Assembly (NCBI GenBank): GCA_963730585.1
Contig: CAVSSL010000010.1
Location: forward strand, 372,001 to 436,000
Direction: 5' to 3'
Length of the DNA stretch: 64,000 nucleotides
Source of the DNA: Pedococcus_A sp963730585
Lineage (GTDB): Bacteria; Actinomycetota; Actinomycetes; Actinomycetales; Dermatophilaceae
Shown here: in pieces, positions 18,331 to 26,003 of the stretch
Layout: each line of letters opens with the position of its first letter
How positions within the stretch are numbered: position 1 is the stretch's first letter
Notes under the pieces: model-generated
The model's input: the letters and a program-made list of their open reading frames with translations, nothing else
Databases searched by the model: none
Told to the model about the DNA's origin: nothing
Position numbers and translations under genes: made by a program

Positions 18331-20911
18331 CCGCTCCCACGGTCTCCCGCTCGCCGTCCCGGCCCACTGCGGCCGGGGCGGCGTCGGCGCTCCCAGGCCC
18401 GGCGGCATACCCGTTGTCGCCCAGCGTCTCCCGCTCGGCGAGGCGGCGGCGCAGCGCGGCACCCTCGACGTCGAGGTCGGGCAGCAGCCGGTCGAGCCAC
18501 CGGGGGATCCACCAGGCGCGGTCGCCCAGCAGGTGCATGACCGCCGGGGTCAGCGTCATGCGCACGAGGAAGGCGTCGACGGCCACTCCCACCGCCAGGC
18601 CGAGGCCGATCGGGCGGATCATCGTGAGGTGGGCGAAGACGAAGCCCGAGAAGACGGAGACCATGATGATCGCGGCAGCCGTCACCACCCGGTAGCCCTG
18701 GCGGAAGCCGGTGCGCACCGCGGTGCGGGCGTCCTCGCCGTGCGAGCGGGCCTCGTGCATGCCGGAGACGAGGAACATCTGGTAGTCCATGGCCAACCCG
18801 AACAGCACCCCGATGAGCAGTGTCGGCATGAACGGCAGGATCGGGCCCGGACGGCTGACGTCGAGCAGGTCTGCCAGCCAGCCCCACTGGTAGACCGCGA
18901 CGACCGCGCCGAAGCTGGCGGCCACCGAGAGCAGGAACCCGGCCGTGGCGACGAGCGGCACGAGCACCGAACGGAACACCGCCATGAGCAGCACGAGCGA
19001 GAGGCCGACGACGAGGGCGACATAGAGCGGCAGGGCCGCCCCGAGCCGCTCGGCGATCTCGATGTTCGCCACGGTCTGGCCGGTGATGCCGAGGTTCGTG
19101 CCCTCAGGGAGGTCGTGGCGGAGTTCGCGCAGGTTGTGCACGAGGTCGACGGTCGCCTCGGTGGTCGGACCTTCTGCCGGCACCACCTGGAACGCGAGGG
19201 TGTCGCGGTCCTCGCTCACGCCGAACGGAACCACCTGACTGACACCGCCGAGGTCCTTCAGTCGCTCGCCGATCTCGAGCTGGCGGGCGCTGACGTCCGC
19301 GCCCGCTACCGGCTGGTCGAGGGTCACCACCGCCACGATGGGACCGTTGGCGCCGGGACCGAAGTTCTCCTCGATGGTGACGTAGGAGTGGAAGGCGCTG
19401 GAGTCCTTGGGCTCGCTGCTGCCGTCGGGCAGGCCGAGCCTGAGCGCGGCGGCAGGCACGGCCATGAGGGCGATGACGAGCACGGTGAGCGCGATGGCAG
19501 CCACGGGGTGGTTGGTCACGTGCACGGCCCAGCGGCCCTGGCCGCGGCCGAACCGACGCTGGGGACGCTCGTGGGCCGCCCGGGCTCGGCGCGGCAGGAC
19601 GCGCTGGCCCATGAGGCTGAGCACCGCCGGGGTCAAGGTCAGCGCGACCAGTACCGTCATCAGCACCGTGCCGGCGGCGACCAGGCCCATCTGGGCGAGG
19701 ATCGGCAGCCCCGTGACGGTCAGGGCCGCCAGCGAGATGACGACGGTGACGCCGGCGACGACGACGGCGTTGCCCGCCGTGCCGGTGGCCATGCCGATCG
19801 AGTGCTGGAGCTCCATGCCGTGCAGCAGCTGCTGCCGGTGGCGGTTGACGATGAAGAGCGCGTAGTCGATGCCGACGGCGAGGCCCAGCATCAGCGCCAG
19901 CGCGGGCGTCATCGAGTTCATCTCGAAGAACGCCGTGGCCCCCATCGCGGCCAGGAGGCCGGCGCCGACGCCGACCAGGCCCACCAGCAGGGGCAGCCCG
20001 GCAGCGACGAGGGTGCCGAGCATGACGAGCAGCACCACTCCCGCAAGCGCGAGGCCGATGACCTCACCCATGCCGACGACGCTGCGGGTCTGGAGGATGT
20101 CGGCGCCGTAGTCGACCCGCAGCCCGCTGCTCGCGAGCTCTTCGCCGATGTGCGGCACCTGCGCGCGGACGTCCGGCGGCAGCTGGCTGATCGACTGGTC
20201 GAACTGGATCTGCAGCATCACCGTGCTGCCGTCGCTGCTGACGAACCGCAGGCCGTCGCTCAGGGCCAGCAGGCGACGCCCGTCGTCGAGCTGCGCACGG
20301 GCATCGGCGATCTTCCGGTCTCCCTCACGCAGCTGGGCGGTGAGGTCGGCATTTCCCTTCGCGCGGTGGGGGATCTGGTAGCGCAGCTCGCCGGCCCTTG
20401 CGCTGTCGCCCTGACCGGTCCGTTCGAGGCGGGCGAGCTCGGCCCGCGCCTTCTCGAGGTCGATGCTGCTGAGGTTGAGGAAGTCGTGCCCGCGGTCGAG
20501 CTTGGCCTGCTCCGCGGCGATCGTGCGGTCGGCGCCGGCGACCTTCGCGGCGGCGTCGTCGAGGCGCTGCTGGTTCGCGAACGGGTCCATCACGGACTGG
20601 ACGTGGGGTGCTTGCTCCCAGTCGGCCAGGGTGCGCGTGATCGCCGCGCGCTGCGCCGGGGTGATGGCGCCGCCGTCCCTGCTCTCGATGGTGATGGTGC
20701 CGATGCCGCCCGCGGCGGCGGGGATCTCCTTGCCCAGCTTCGCCAGCACGGTCTGGAAGCCGGCGCCGGGGATCGTGATCTCCGAGGTGGGTGGCGTGGC
20801 GAAGGCTGCCATCAGGCCGCCGAGGATGCCGAGCACGGCGACCCAGGCGCCGATCGTGAGCCAGGCGCGGCGGGCGGCGAGCCGGCCGAGCCGGTAGAGG
20901 AACGTTGCCAT
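18317..20911 (-). CDS. MMPL/RND-family membrane transporter
   Basis: A protein of about 864 residues with the MMPL architecture: helix 1 near residue 20 (AWLTIGAWVAVLGILGGLMAAF), a large extracytoplasmic coiled region at about 60-260 (KLDRGHDFLNLSSIDLEKARAELARLE), then two blocks of five helices. The proton-relay segments LGLAVGIDYALFIVNRHRQQ and GLAMDYQMFLVSGMHEARS each carry the conserved Asp-Tyr. Homologues export lipids, drugs or siderophores using the proton gradient. ATG 20911 is chosen for MATFLYRLGRLAARR, 4 bp after the tetR stop, so the two genes form an operon under TetR control. Confidence 0.9.
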   Translation of the reverse strand: MATFLYRLGRLAARRAWLTIGAWVAVLGILGGLMAAFATPPTSEITIPGAGFQTVLAKLGKEIPAAAGGIGTITIESRDGGAITPAQRAAITRTLADWEQAPHVQSVMDPFANQQRLDDAAAKVAGADRTIAAEQAKLDRGHDFLNLSSIDLEKARAELARLERTGQGDSARAGELRYQIPHRAKGNADLTAQLREGDRKIADARAQLDDGRRLLALSDGLRFVSSDGSTVMLQIQFDQSISQLPPDVRAQVPHIGEELASSGLRVDYGADILQTRSVVGMGEVIGLALAGVVLLVMLGTLVAAGLPLLVGLVGVGAGLLAAMGATAFFEMNSMTPALALMLGLAVGIDYALFIVNRHRQQLLHGMELQHSIGMATGTAGNAVVVAGVTVVISLAALTVTGLPILAQMGLVAAGTVLMTVLVALTLTPAVLSLMGQRVLPRRARAAHERPQRRFGRGQGRWAVHVTNHPVAAIALTVLVIALMAVPAAALRLGLPDGSSEPKDSSAFHSYVTIEENFGPGANGPIVAVVTLDQPVAGADVSARQLEIGERLKDLGGVSQVVPFGVSEDRDTLAFQVVPAEGPTTEATVDLVHNLRELRHDLPEGTNLGITGQTVANIEIAERLGAALPLYVALVVGLSLVLLMAVFRSVLVPLVATAGFLLSVAASFGAVVAVYQWGWLADLLDVSRPGPILPFMPTLLIGVLFGLAMDYQMFLVSGMHEARSHGEDARTAVRTGFRQGYRVVTAAAIIMVSVFSGFVFAHLTMIRPIGLGLAVGVAVDAFLVRMTLTPAVMHLLGDRAWWIPRWLDRLLPDLDVEGAALRRRLAERETLGDNGYAAGPGSADAAPAAVGRDGERETVGAVSRS

Positions 20912-20915
20912 GTGG

Positions 20916-21551
20916 TCAGGACCCCTGGGGAGTGAAGGCGGTGGACAGGTGCTGGAACGCCTGCCGGAGCAGGGTGAGCTGCAGGGCGCGGGTGGAGTCG
21001 TCGACGACCCCGCCGCAGCGCTCGACCCAGGCAGCGCAGGCGCGGTGGCCCGCGGCGACGAGCGCGTCGGCCACCACCTGGACGTAGAGCGGGTCGGCCG
21101 CGGAGCCAAGTCGCTCGGTCAGGGCCTCGGCGACCTGGGTGGCCTCGAGGTCGCGGGCCTCCTGCAGGTAGTGGCGCGCCGCTGGCGACGTCTGCGCCTG
21201 CCCGAAGATGACCAGGGCCTGCTCGAGCACCTCGTCGCTGAACGGCTCGTTGAGCACGGCGTCGAGGGAGTCCTGCAGCGGCTCGTCGGCGGGGCGGGAG
21301 TGGAACCGTTCGACGAGGTCGGCGATGGTGCTGCGCACCGACTCCTGGAGGACGAGCTCGACCCGCGGGAAGTAGTTGAAGAAGGTGCGTCGGGAGACCC
21401 CCGCCCGGTCGGCCACCGCGTCGGCGGTCACCGCCTCGAAGCCCTGCTCCCGCAGGATCGCGTAGGCCGCGCCGGCGAGCTGCTCGGTGGTGCGCGCCCG
21501 GTTGAGGGCGCGCCGGCCGTCGTGGGCAGGCAGGGAGGTCGGCGCCGTCAT
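20916..21551 (-). CDS. TetR-family transcriptional regulator
   Basis: A 211-residue repressor. Its N-terminal HTH (RARTTEQLAGAAYAILREQGFEAVTADAVADRAGVSRRTFFNYFPRVELVL) is textbook TetR. The rest is helical and unlike named subfamilies, as usual for ligand domains. It starts at ATG 21551, about 28 bp from a 24-bp palindrome (21579-21602) that is very probably its operator, and lies immediately upstream of the MMPL transporter it should repress. Hydrophobic drugs or lipids are the likely inducers, by family analogy. Confidence 0.9.
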   Translation of the reverse strand: MTAPTSLPAHDGRRALNRARTTEQLAGAAYAILREQGFEAVTADAVADRAGVSRRTFFNYFPRVELVLQESVRSTIADLVERFHSRPADEPLQDSLDAVLNEPFSDEVLEQALVIFGQAQTSPAARHYLQEARDLEATQVAEALTERLGSAADPLYVQVVADALVAAGHRACAAWVERCGGVVDDSTRALQLTLLRQAFQHLSTAFTPQGS

Positions 21552-21578
21552 GAGCAGGGACGTTAACCGAATGCTGCA

Positions 21579-21602
21579 CCACAGTGCAAACTTGCACCGT
21601 GG
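21579..21602. promoter_or_regulatory. Palindromic operator of the tetR-mmpL operon
   Basis: CCACAGTGCAA, a 2-bp centre, then TTGCACCGTGG: the arms match at 10 of 11 positions. It lies 28-51 bp upstream of the tetR start in the divergent tetR/hutH gap, where a TetR repressor would block its own promoter. The neighbouring bases (CGTTAACCGAATGC) are A/T-rich for this genome and could hold the promoter. Confidence 0.7.
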
Positions 21603-21643
21603 TGAATGCTGGGCGGCGGACGTCGCGTGGTCACGCCGACGTT

Positions 21644-21661
21644 CGTCTCACATGCGAGACG
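21644..21661. promoter_or_regulatory. Inverted repeat upstream of hutH, candidate hut operator
   Basis: CGTCTC-ACATGC-GAGACG is a perfect 6+6 inverted repeat 54 bp upstream of the hutH start. It is distinct from the TetR palindrome 42 bp away and runs directly into a GTATGCCG word at 21662. Its position suits an operator or activator site for hutH, but no cognate regulator is encoded next to it. Confidence 0.4.
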
Positions 21662-21714
21662 GTATGCCGCCCGCGGACGGACGCGGACGGCCCGCCGAGC
21701 GCTCCAATATCCCT

Positions 21715-23274
21715 ATGAGCGTGAGCACCACCACCCGCCCGGTCACCGTGGGAACCGGCCCGGTCTCCTTCGACGACGTCGTCGCCGTCGCCCGGCACGA
21801 CGCCCCCGTCGTGGTCGCCGACGAGGCGCTGGCTGAGGTCCGCCGGAGCCGGGCCGTGATCGAGTCCCTCGCCGACGACAACCAGCCGCACTACGGCGTC
21901 TCCACCGGGTTCGGCGCCCTGGCCACCCGTCACATCCCCGTCGAGCTGCGGGCCCAGCTCCAGCGTTCGCTGGTCCGCTCGCACGCCGCCGGCTCGGGTG
22001 CCGAGGTCGAGCGCGAGGTCGTGCGGGCCCTGATGCTGCTGCGCATCTCGACGCTGGCCACCGGCCGCACCGGTGTGCGCGAGGAGACGCTCAGCACCTA
22101 CGTGGCGATGCTCAACGCCGGCATCACCCCGGTCGTGCACGAGTACGGCTCGCTCGGCTGCTCGGGCGACCTCGCCCCCCTTTCCCACTGCGCCCTGGCG
22201 CTGATGGGTGAGGGCGTCGTCCGCGACGTCCGCGGCGAGCGGATGCCGACCGCCGAGGCCTTCGCCGCCGCCGGCATCACTGCGGTCGAGCTGCGCGAGA
22301 AGGAGGGTCTGGCCCTCATCAACGGCACCGACGGGATGCTCGGGCAGCTGGTGCTGGCCATCACCGACCTGCGCCACCTGCTCACCGTCGCCGACATCAC
22401 CGCCGCCATGAGCGTCGAGGCGCAGCTCGGCACCGACGACGTCTTCGCGGCCGACCTCCATGAGCTCCGGCCGCAGCCGGGCCAGGCGCTGTCCGCCGCC
22501 AACCTGCGGAAGCTCATGCAGGACAGCGGCATCCGCGAGAGCCACCGCACCGAGGCGTGCACCCGCGTCCAGGATGCCTACTCGCTGCGGTGCTCGCCGC
22601 AGGTCGCCGGCGCCGTCCGCGACACGGTGTCGTATGCCGCGCAGGTCGCGGGCTTCGAGCTCGCCTCCGCGGTCGACAACCCTGTGGTGACGAAGGACGG
22701 GCGGGTGGAGTCCAACGGCAACTTCCATGGCGCGCCGGTGGCCTACGTGCTCGACTTCCTCGCCATCGTCGCTGCCGACCTCGCGTCCATCTCGGAGCGC
22801 CGCACCGACCGGTTCCTCGACACCTCGCGCAACCACGGCTTGAACGCGTTCCTCGCGGACGACCCCGGCGTCGACTCGGGACACATGATCGCCCAGTACA
22901 CCCAGGCGGCGATCGTCTCCGAGATGAAGCGCCTCGCCGCACCCGCCTCGGTCGACTCGATCCCGAGCTCGGCCATGCAGGAGGACCACGTGTCGATGGG
23001 CTGGTCGGCGGCGCGCAAGCTCCGCCGGTCCGTCGACGGCCTGACCCGGGTCCTGGCCATCGAGCTGCTGACGGCGGCCCGCGCCATCGAGCTGCGGGCA
23101 CCCGAGCAGCCGAGCCCGGCCACGGGTGCGGTGGTTCGAGCCCTGCGCGAGGCAGGCGCGCCCGGCCCCGGCACCGACCGGTTCCTCGCCCCCGAGATCG
23201 AGACGGCCGTGCAGCTCGTCGCGAGCGGCGCCGCCGTCGCGGCGGCGCAGACCGTCACCGGCCCGCTCCACTGA
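21715..23274 (+). CDS. hutH: Histidine ammonia-lyase
   Basis: A 519-residue enzyme that converts L-histidine to urocanate and ammonia in the cytoplasm, first step of histidine breakdown. It carries the PAL/HAL signature as GSLGCSGDLAPLSHCALALMGEG; the MIO cofactor would form from Cys-Ser-Gly rather than the common Ala-Ser-Gly. Other family landmarks are HYGVSTGFGALA, NGTDGMLGQL, QDAYSLRCSPQV, DNPVVTKDGRVESNGNFHGAPVAY and SIPSSAMQEDHVSMGWSAARKL. ATG 21715 gives MSVSTTTRPVTVG; the frame is open further upstream but runs through regulatory DNA. hutU follows 51 bp later. Confidence 0.95.
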   Translation: MSVSTTTRPVTVGTGPVSFDDVVAVARHDAPVVVADEALAEVRRSRAVIESLADDNQPHYGVSTGFGALATRHIPVELRAQLQRSLVRSHAAGSGAEVEREVVRALMLLRISTLATGRTGVREETLSTYVAMLNAGITPVVHEYGSLGCSGDLAPLSHCALALMGEGVVRDVRGERMPTAEAFAAAGITAVELREKEGLALINGTDGMLGQLVLAITDLRHLLTVADITAAMSVEAQLGTDDVFAADLHELRPQPGQALSAANLRKLMQDSGIRESHRTEACTRVQDAYSLRCSPQVAGAVRDTVSYAAQVAGFELASAVDNPVVTKDGRVESNGNFHGAPVAYVLDFLAIVAADLASISERRTDRFLDTSRNHGLNAFLADDPGVDSGHMIAQYTQAAIVSEMKRLAAPASVDSIPSSAMQEDHVSMGWSAARKLRRSVDGLTRVLAIELLTAARAIELRAPEQPSPATGAVVRALREAGAPGPGTDRFLAPEIETAVQLVASGAAVAAAQTVTGPLH

Positions 23275-23325
23275 GCCGGCCGGCATACCCACGTCTTGAA
23301 CCACCAGCGCCCTAAGGAGAACGAC

Positions 23326-24981
23326 ATGGAAGGCGCCCGTCCCGTCCGCGCCCCGCGCGGCACGAAGCTGACCGCCTCGCACTGGGGGGCCGAGGCCCCG
23401 CTGCGGATGCTCATGAACAACCTCGACCCCGAAGTGGCCGAGCGTCCCGACGACCTCGTCGTCTATGGCGGCACCGGTCGCGCGGCCCGTGACTGGAAGT
23501 CCTTCGACGCGATGGTCCGCACGCTGACCACGCTCAAGCCCGACGAGACGATGCTCGTGCAGTCGGGGCGGCCGGTCGGTGTCATGCAGACCCACGAGTG
23601 GGCGCCGCGGGTGCTCATCGCCAACTCGAACCTCGTCGGTGACTGGGCCACGTGGCCGGAGTTCCGCCGGCTCGAGCACCTCGGCCTGACGATGTACGGC
23701 CAGATGACCGCCGGGTCGTGGATCTACATCGGCACGCAGGGCATCGTGCAGGGCACCTACGAGACGTTCGCCGCGGTGGCGGAGAAGCGTTTCGACGGAA
23801 CGCTGTCCGGCACGCTGACCCTGACCGGTGGCTGCGGCGGCATGGGGGGCGCGCAGCCGCTGGCCGTCACCCTCAACGGCGGCGTCTGCCTCATCGTCGA
23901 CGTCGACCCGGCCCGGCTGCACCGGCGCGTGGAGCACCGCTACCTCGACGAGGTCGCCTCCTCGCTCGACGAGGCGGTCGAGAAGGCGCTGAAGGCCAAG
24001 GAGGAGAAGCGGGCCTGGTCGATCGGGGTCGTCGGCAACGCGGCAACCGTGTTCCCCGAGCTGCTGCGCCGGGGTGTGGCGATCGACATCGTCACCGACC
24101 AGACCTCTGCGCACGACCCGCTGTCCTACCTGCCCGAGGGTGTCTCGGTCGAGGACTGGCACGACTACGCCGAGGCCAAGCCGGAGGAGTTCACCGACAG
24201 GGCTCGCGCCTCCATGGCCAAGCACGTGCAGGCGATGGTCGAGTTCCAGGACGCCGGCGCCGAGGTCTTCGACTACGGCAACTCGATCCGTGACGAGGCC
24301 CGCTTGGGTGGCTACGACCGCGCGTTCGAGTTCCCCGGCTTCGTGCCGGCGTACATCCGGCCGCTGTTCTGCGAGGGCAAGGGCCCGTTCCGCTGGGCTG
24401 CGCTGTCGGGTGACCCCAAGGACATCGCGGCCACCGACCGCGCTGTGCTCGACCTGTTCCCCGACAACGACCGGCTGCACAAGTGGATCCGCGGTGCGCA
24501 GGAGCGGATCGCGTTCCAGGGCCTGCCCGCCCGCATCTGCTGGCTGGGCTACGGAGAGCGCGACAAGGCCGGGCTCGCGTTCAACGAGCTGGTCCGTTCG
24601 GGCGAGGTCAGCGCACCGATCGTCATCGGCCGCGACCACCTCGACGCGGGGTCGGTGGCCAGCCCCTACCGCGAGACCGAGTCGATGCTCGACGGCTCCG
24701 ACGCCATCGCCGACTGGCCACTGCTCAACGCGCTCGTCAACACCTCGTCCGGCGCCTCGTGGGTCTCGATCCACCACGGTGGCGGTGTGGGGATCGGCCG
24801 CTCGCTCCACGCCGGTCAGGTGTCGCTCGCCGACGGCACCGACCTGGCCGCCCAGAAGCTCGAGCGGGTGCTCACCAACGACCCGGGCATGGGGGTCATC
24901 CGCCACGTCGACGCCGGCTACGACATCGCCGAGCGCGTCGCGGCCGAGCGTGGCGTGCGGGTGCCGATGCGAGAGGGCTGA
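23326..24981 (+). CDS. hutU: Urocanate hydratase
   Basis: A 551-residue urocanase that hydrates urocanate to imidazolonepropionate using tightly bound NAD+. Diagnostic segments are NLDPEVAERPDDLVVYGGTGRAARDWKSFDAMVRTL, VLIANSNLVGDWATWPEF, LTMYGQMTAGSWIYIGTQGIVQGTYETF, the glycine-rich TGGCGGMGGAQPLAVTLNGG, and near the end SSGASWVSIHHGGGVGIGRSLHAGQV. An excellent ribosome site (AAGGAGA, 23314-23320) sets ATG 23326. The 51-bp gap after hutH carries a GGCATACC word at 23283. Confidence 0.96.
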   Translation: MEGARPVRAPRGTKLTASHWGAEAPLRMLMNNLDPEVAERPDDLVVYGGTGRAARDWKSFDAMVRTLTTLKPDETMLVQSGRPVGVMQTHEWAPRVLIANSNLVGDWATWPEFRRLEHLGLTMYGQMTAGSWIYIGTQGIVQGTYETFAAVAEKRFDGTLSGTLTLTGGCGGMGGAQPLAVTLNGGVCLIVDVDPARLHRRVEHRYLDEVASSLDEAVEKALKAKEEKRAWSIGVVGNAATVFPELLRRGVAIDIVTDQTSAHDPLSYLPEGVSVEDWHDYAEAKPEEFTDRARASMAKHVQAMVEFQDAGAEVFDYGNSIRDEARLGGYDRAFEFPGFVPAYIRPLFCEGKGPFRWAALSGDPKDIAATDRAVLDLFPDNDRLHKWIRGAQERIAFQGLPARICWLGYGERDKAGLAFNELVRSGEVSAPIVIGRDHLDAGSVASPYRETESMLDGSDAIADWPLLNALVNTSSGASWVSIHHGGGVGIGRSLHAGQVSLADGTDLAAQKLERVLTNDPGMGVIRHVDAGYDIAERVAAERGVRVPMREG

Positions 24982-25020
24982 GCCTTCTCGGGCAGGATCG
25001 GAGCCCATGAGGTCGTGCGC

Positions 25021-25482
25021 ATGAGGCTGTGGTCGCTGCACCCGAGGTACCTCGACCGGCAGGGCCTGACCGCGACCTGGCGGGAGGCCCTGCTGGCGCA
25101 GGCAGTGCTCGCCGGCCGCACGAAGGGCTACACGAAGCACCCCCAGCTGCGGCGCTTCCAGGCGACTCCAGACCCGGTCGCCACGATCGGCGCCTACCTC
25201 GAGCTGGTGGCCGACGAGGCGTCGCGCCGGGGATACCGCTACGACCGCTCGCGCATCATCACCCGGCCCGCGGACCCGGCCGACGGGGCCGGTCGCCTCG
25301 AGGTCAGCACCGGACAGCTCGAATACGAGTGGGGCCACCTCGTCGCCAAGCTGACGCTGCGCAGCCCCGAGTGGCTGGCGTCCCTCAGGGCCGAGCGCAC
25401 CACCCGCGAGGTCGACACTCCGGCGCCGCACCCCCTGTTCCGGGTGGTCGAGGGAGCGGTCGCGGACTGGGAGGTCGTCTAG
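25021..25482 (+). CDS. Pyrimidine dimer DNA glycosylase-like protein (Pyr_excise family)
   Basis: A 153-residue protein beginning MRLWSLHPRYLDRQGLTATWREALLAQAVLAGRTKGYTKHPQLRRF. This matches actinobacterial members of the endonuclease V (T4 DenV-like) family, which cut pyrimidine-dimer DNA in base-excision repair. The Glu in WREALLAQAV is at the position of the catalytic Glu23. Unlike T4 DenV there is no Thr at position 2, so activity is less certain. ATG 25021 is preferred to GTG 25015. It follows hutU by 39 bp but has no metabolic link. It meets the convergent ybaK gene with a 4-bp overlap. Confidence 0.75.
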   Translation: MRLWSLHPRYLDRQGLTATWREALLAQAVLAGRTKGYTKHPQLRRFQATPDPVATIGAYLELVADEASRRGYRYDRSRIITRPADPADGAGRLEVSTGQLEYEWGHLVAKLTLRSPEWLASLRAERTTREVDTPAPHPLFRVVEGAVADWEVV

Positions 25483-25962
25483 CTCGCCGCGACCGGGTCG
25501 GTGACGTCAGCGACCTGCGCCTCCAAGGCCCTGATGACGTCGTCGCCATGGACCGTCGCTGCCACGCCATGGGCGCCCGCGCCGATGGAGATCGTGCGAC
25601 GGCTGACCGTGGCGTCCGCGATGACCGGCCAGGCACGCAGCGAGCCGAACGGGGTGATGGTGCCGCGCTCGTAGCCCGTGACGTCCTTGGCCGTCGAGGC
25701 GTCGGGCATGGAGAGACGGCTGACCCCGAGCAGGCGCGCGCAGCTTCGGCCAGGAGATCTCGCGGTCGCCCGGCACGAGGACGAAGAGGTAATCGTCGTC
25801 GGCGCGACGCACCACCAAGGTCTTGATGATGTCGCGCGGCTCGACCCCGCGGGCGGCCGCCGCCTCCTCGAGGGAGCCGACCCTGCCGTGGCGCGTGATG
25901 GCGTGGTCGATGCCGGATGCCTTGAGCGCCTGTGCCGCCCGCTCCTCGCCGTCGCTCGTCAT
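25479..25962 (-). CDS. YbaK/EbsC-type aminoacyl-tRNA deacylase (one-base frameshift)
   Basis: A YbaK-family editing protein that hydrolyses mischarged tRNA such as Cys-tRNA(Pro). The N-terminal part, from ATG 25962, reads MTSDGEERAAQALKASGIDHAITRHGRVGSLEEAAAARGVEPRDIIKTLVVR and DDDYLFVLVPGDREISWPKLRA. An extra G/C near 25737-25741 (in GGCGCGCGCAG) shifts the frame. The expected continuation MPDASTAKDVTGYERGTITPFGSLRAWPVIAD runs in the next frame to the stop at 25479. Restoring one base gives about 160 residues, the normal length. Confidence 0.82.
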
Positions 25963-26003
25963 GCGGCAACAGTATGCCCGGGCGCCGAACCCCGGCCTCC
26001 TGC

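Noticed and set aside
21631..25431. Open frame of more than 1,200 codons on the minus strand across hutH and hutU
   Set aside because: It is antisense to two certain genes and reads as low-complexity Arg/Gly/Val/His. Long antisense frames are normal in high-GC DNA with G/C third positions.
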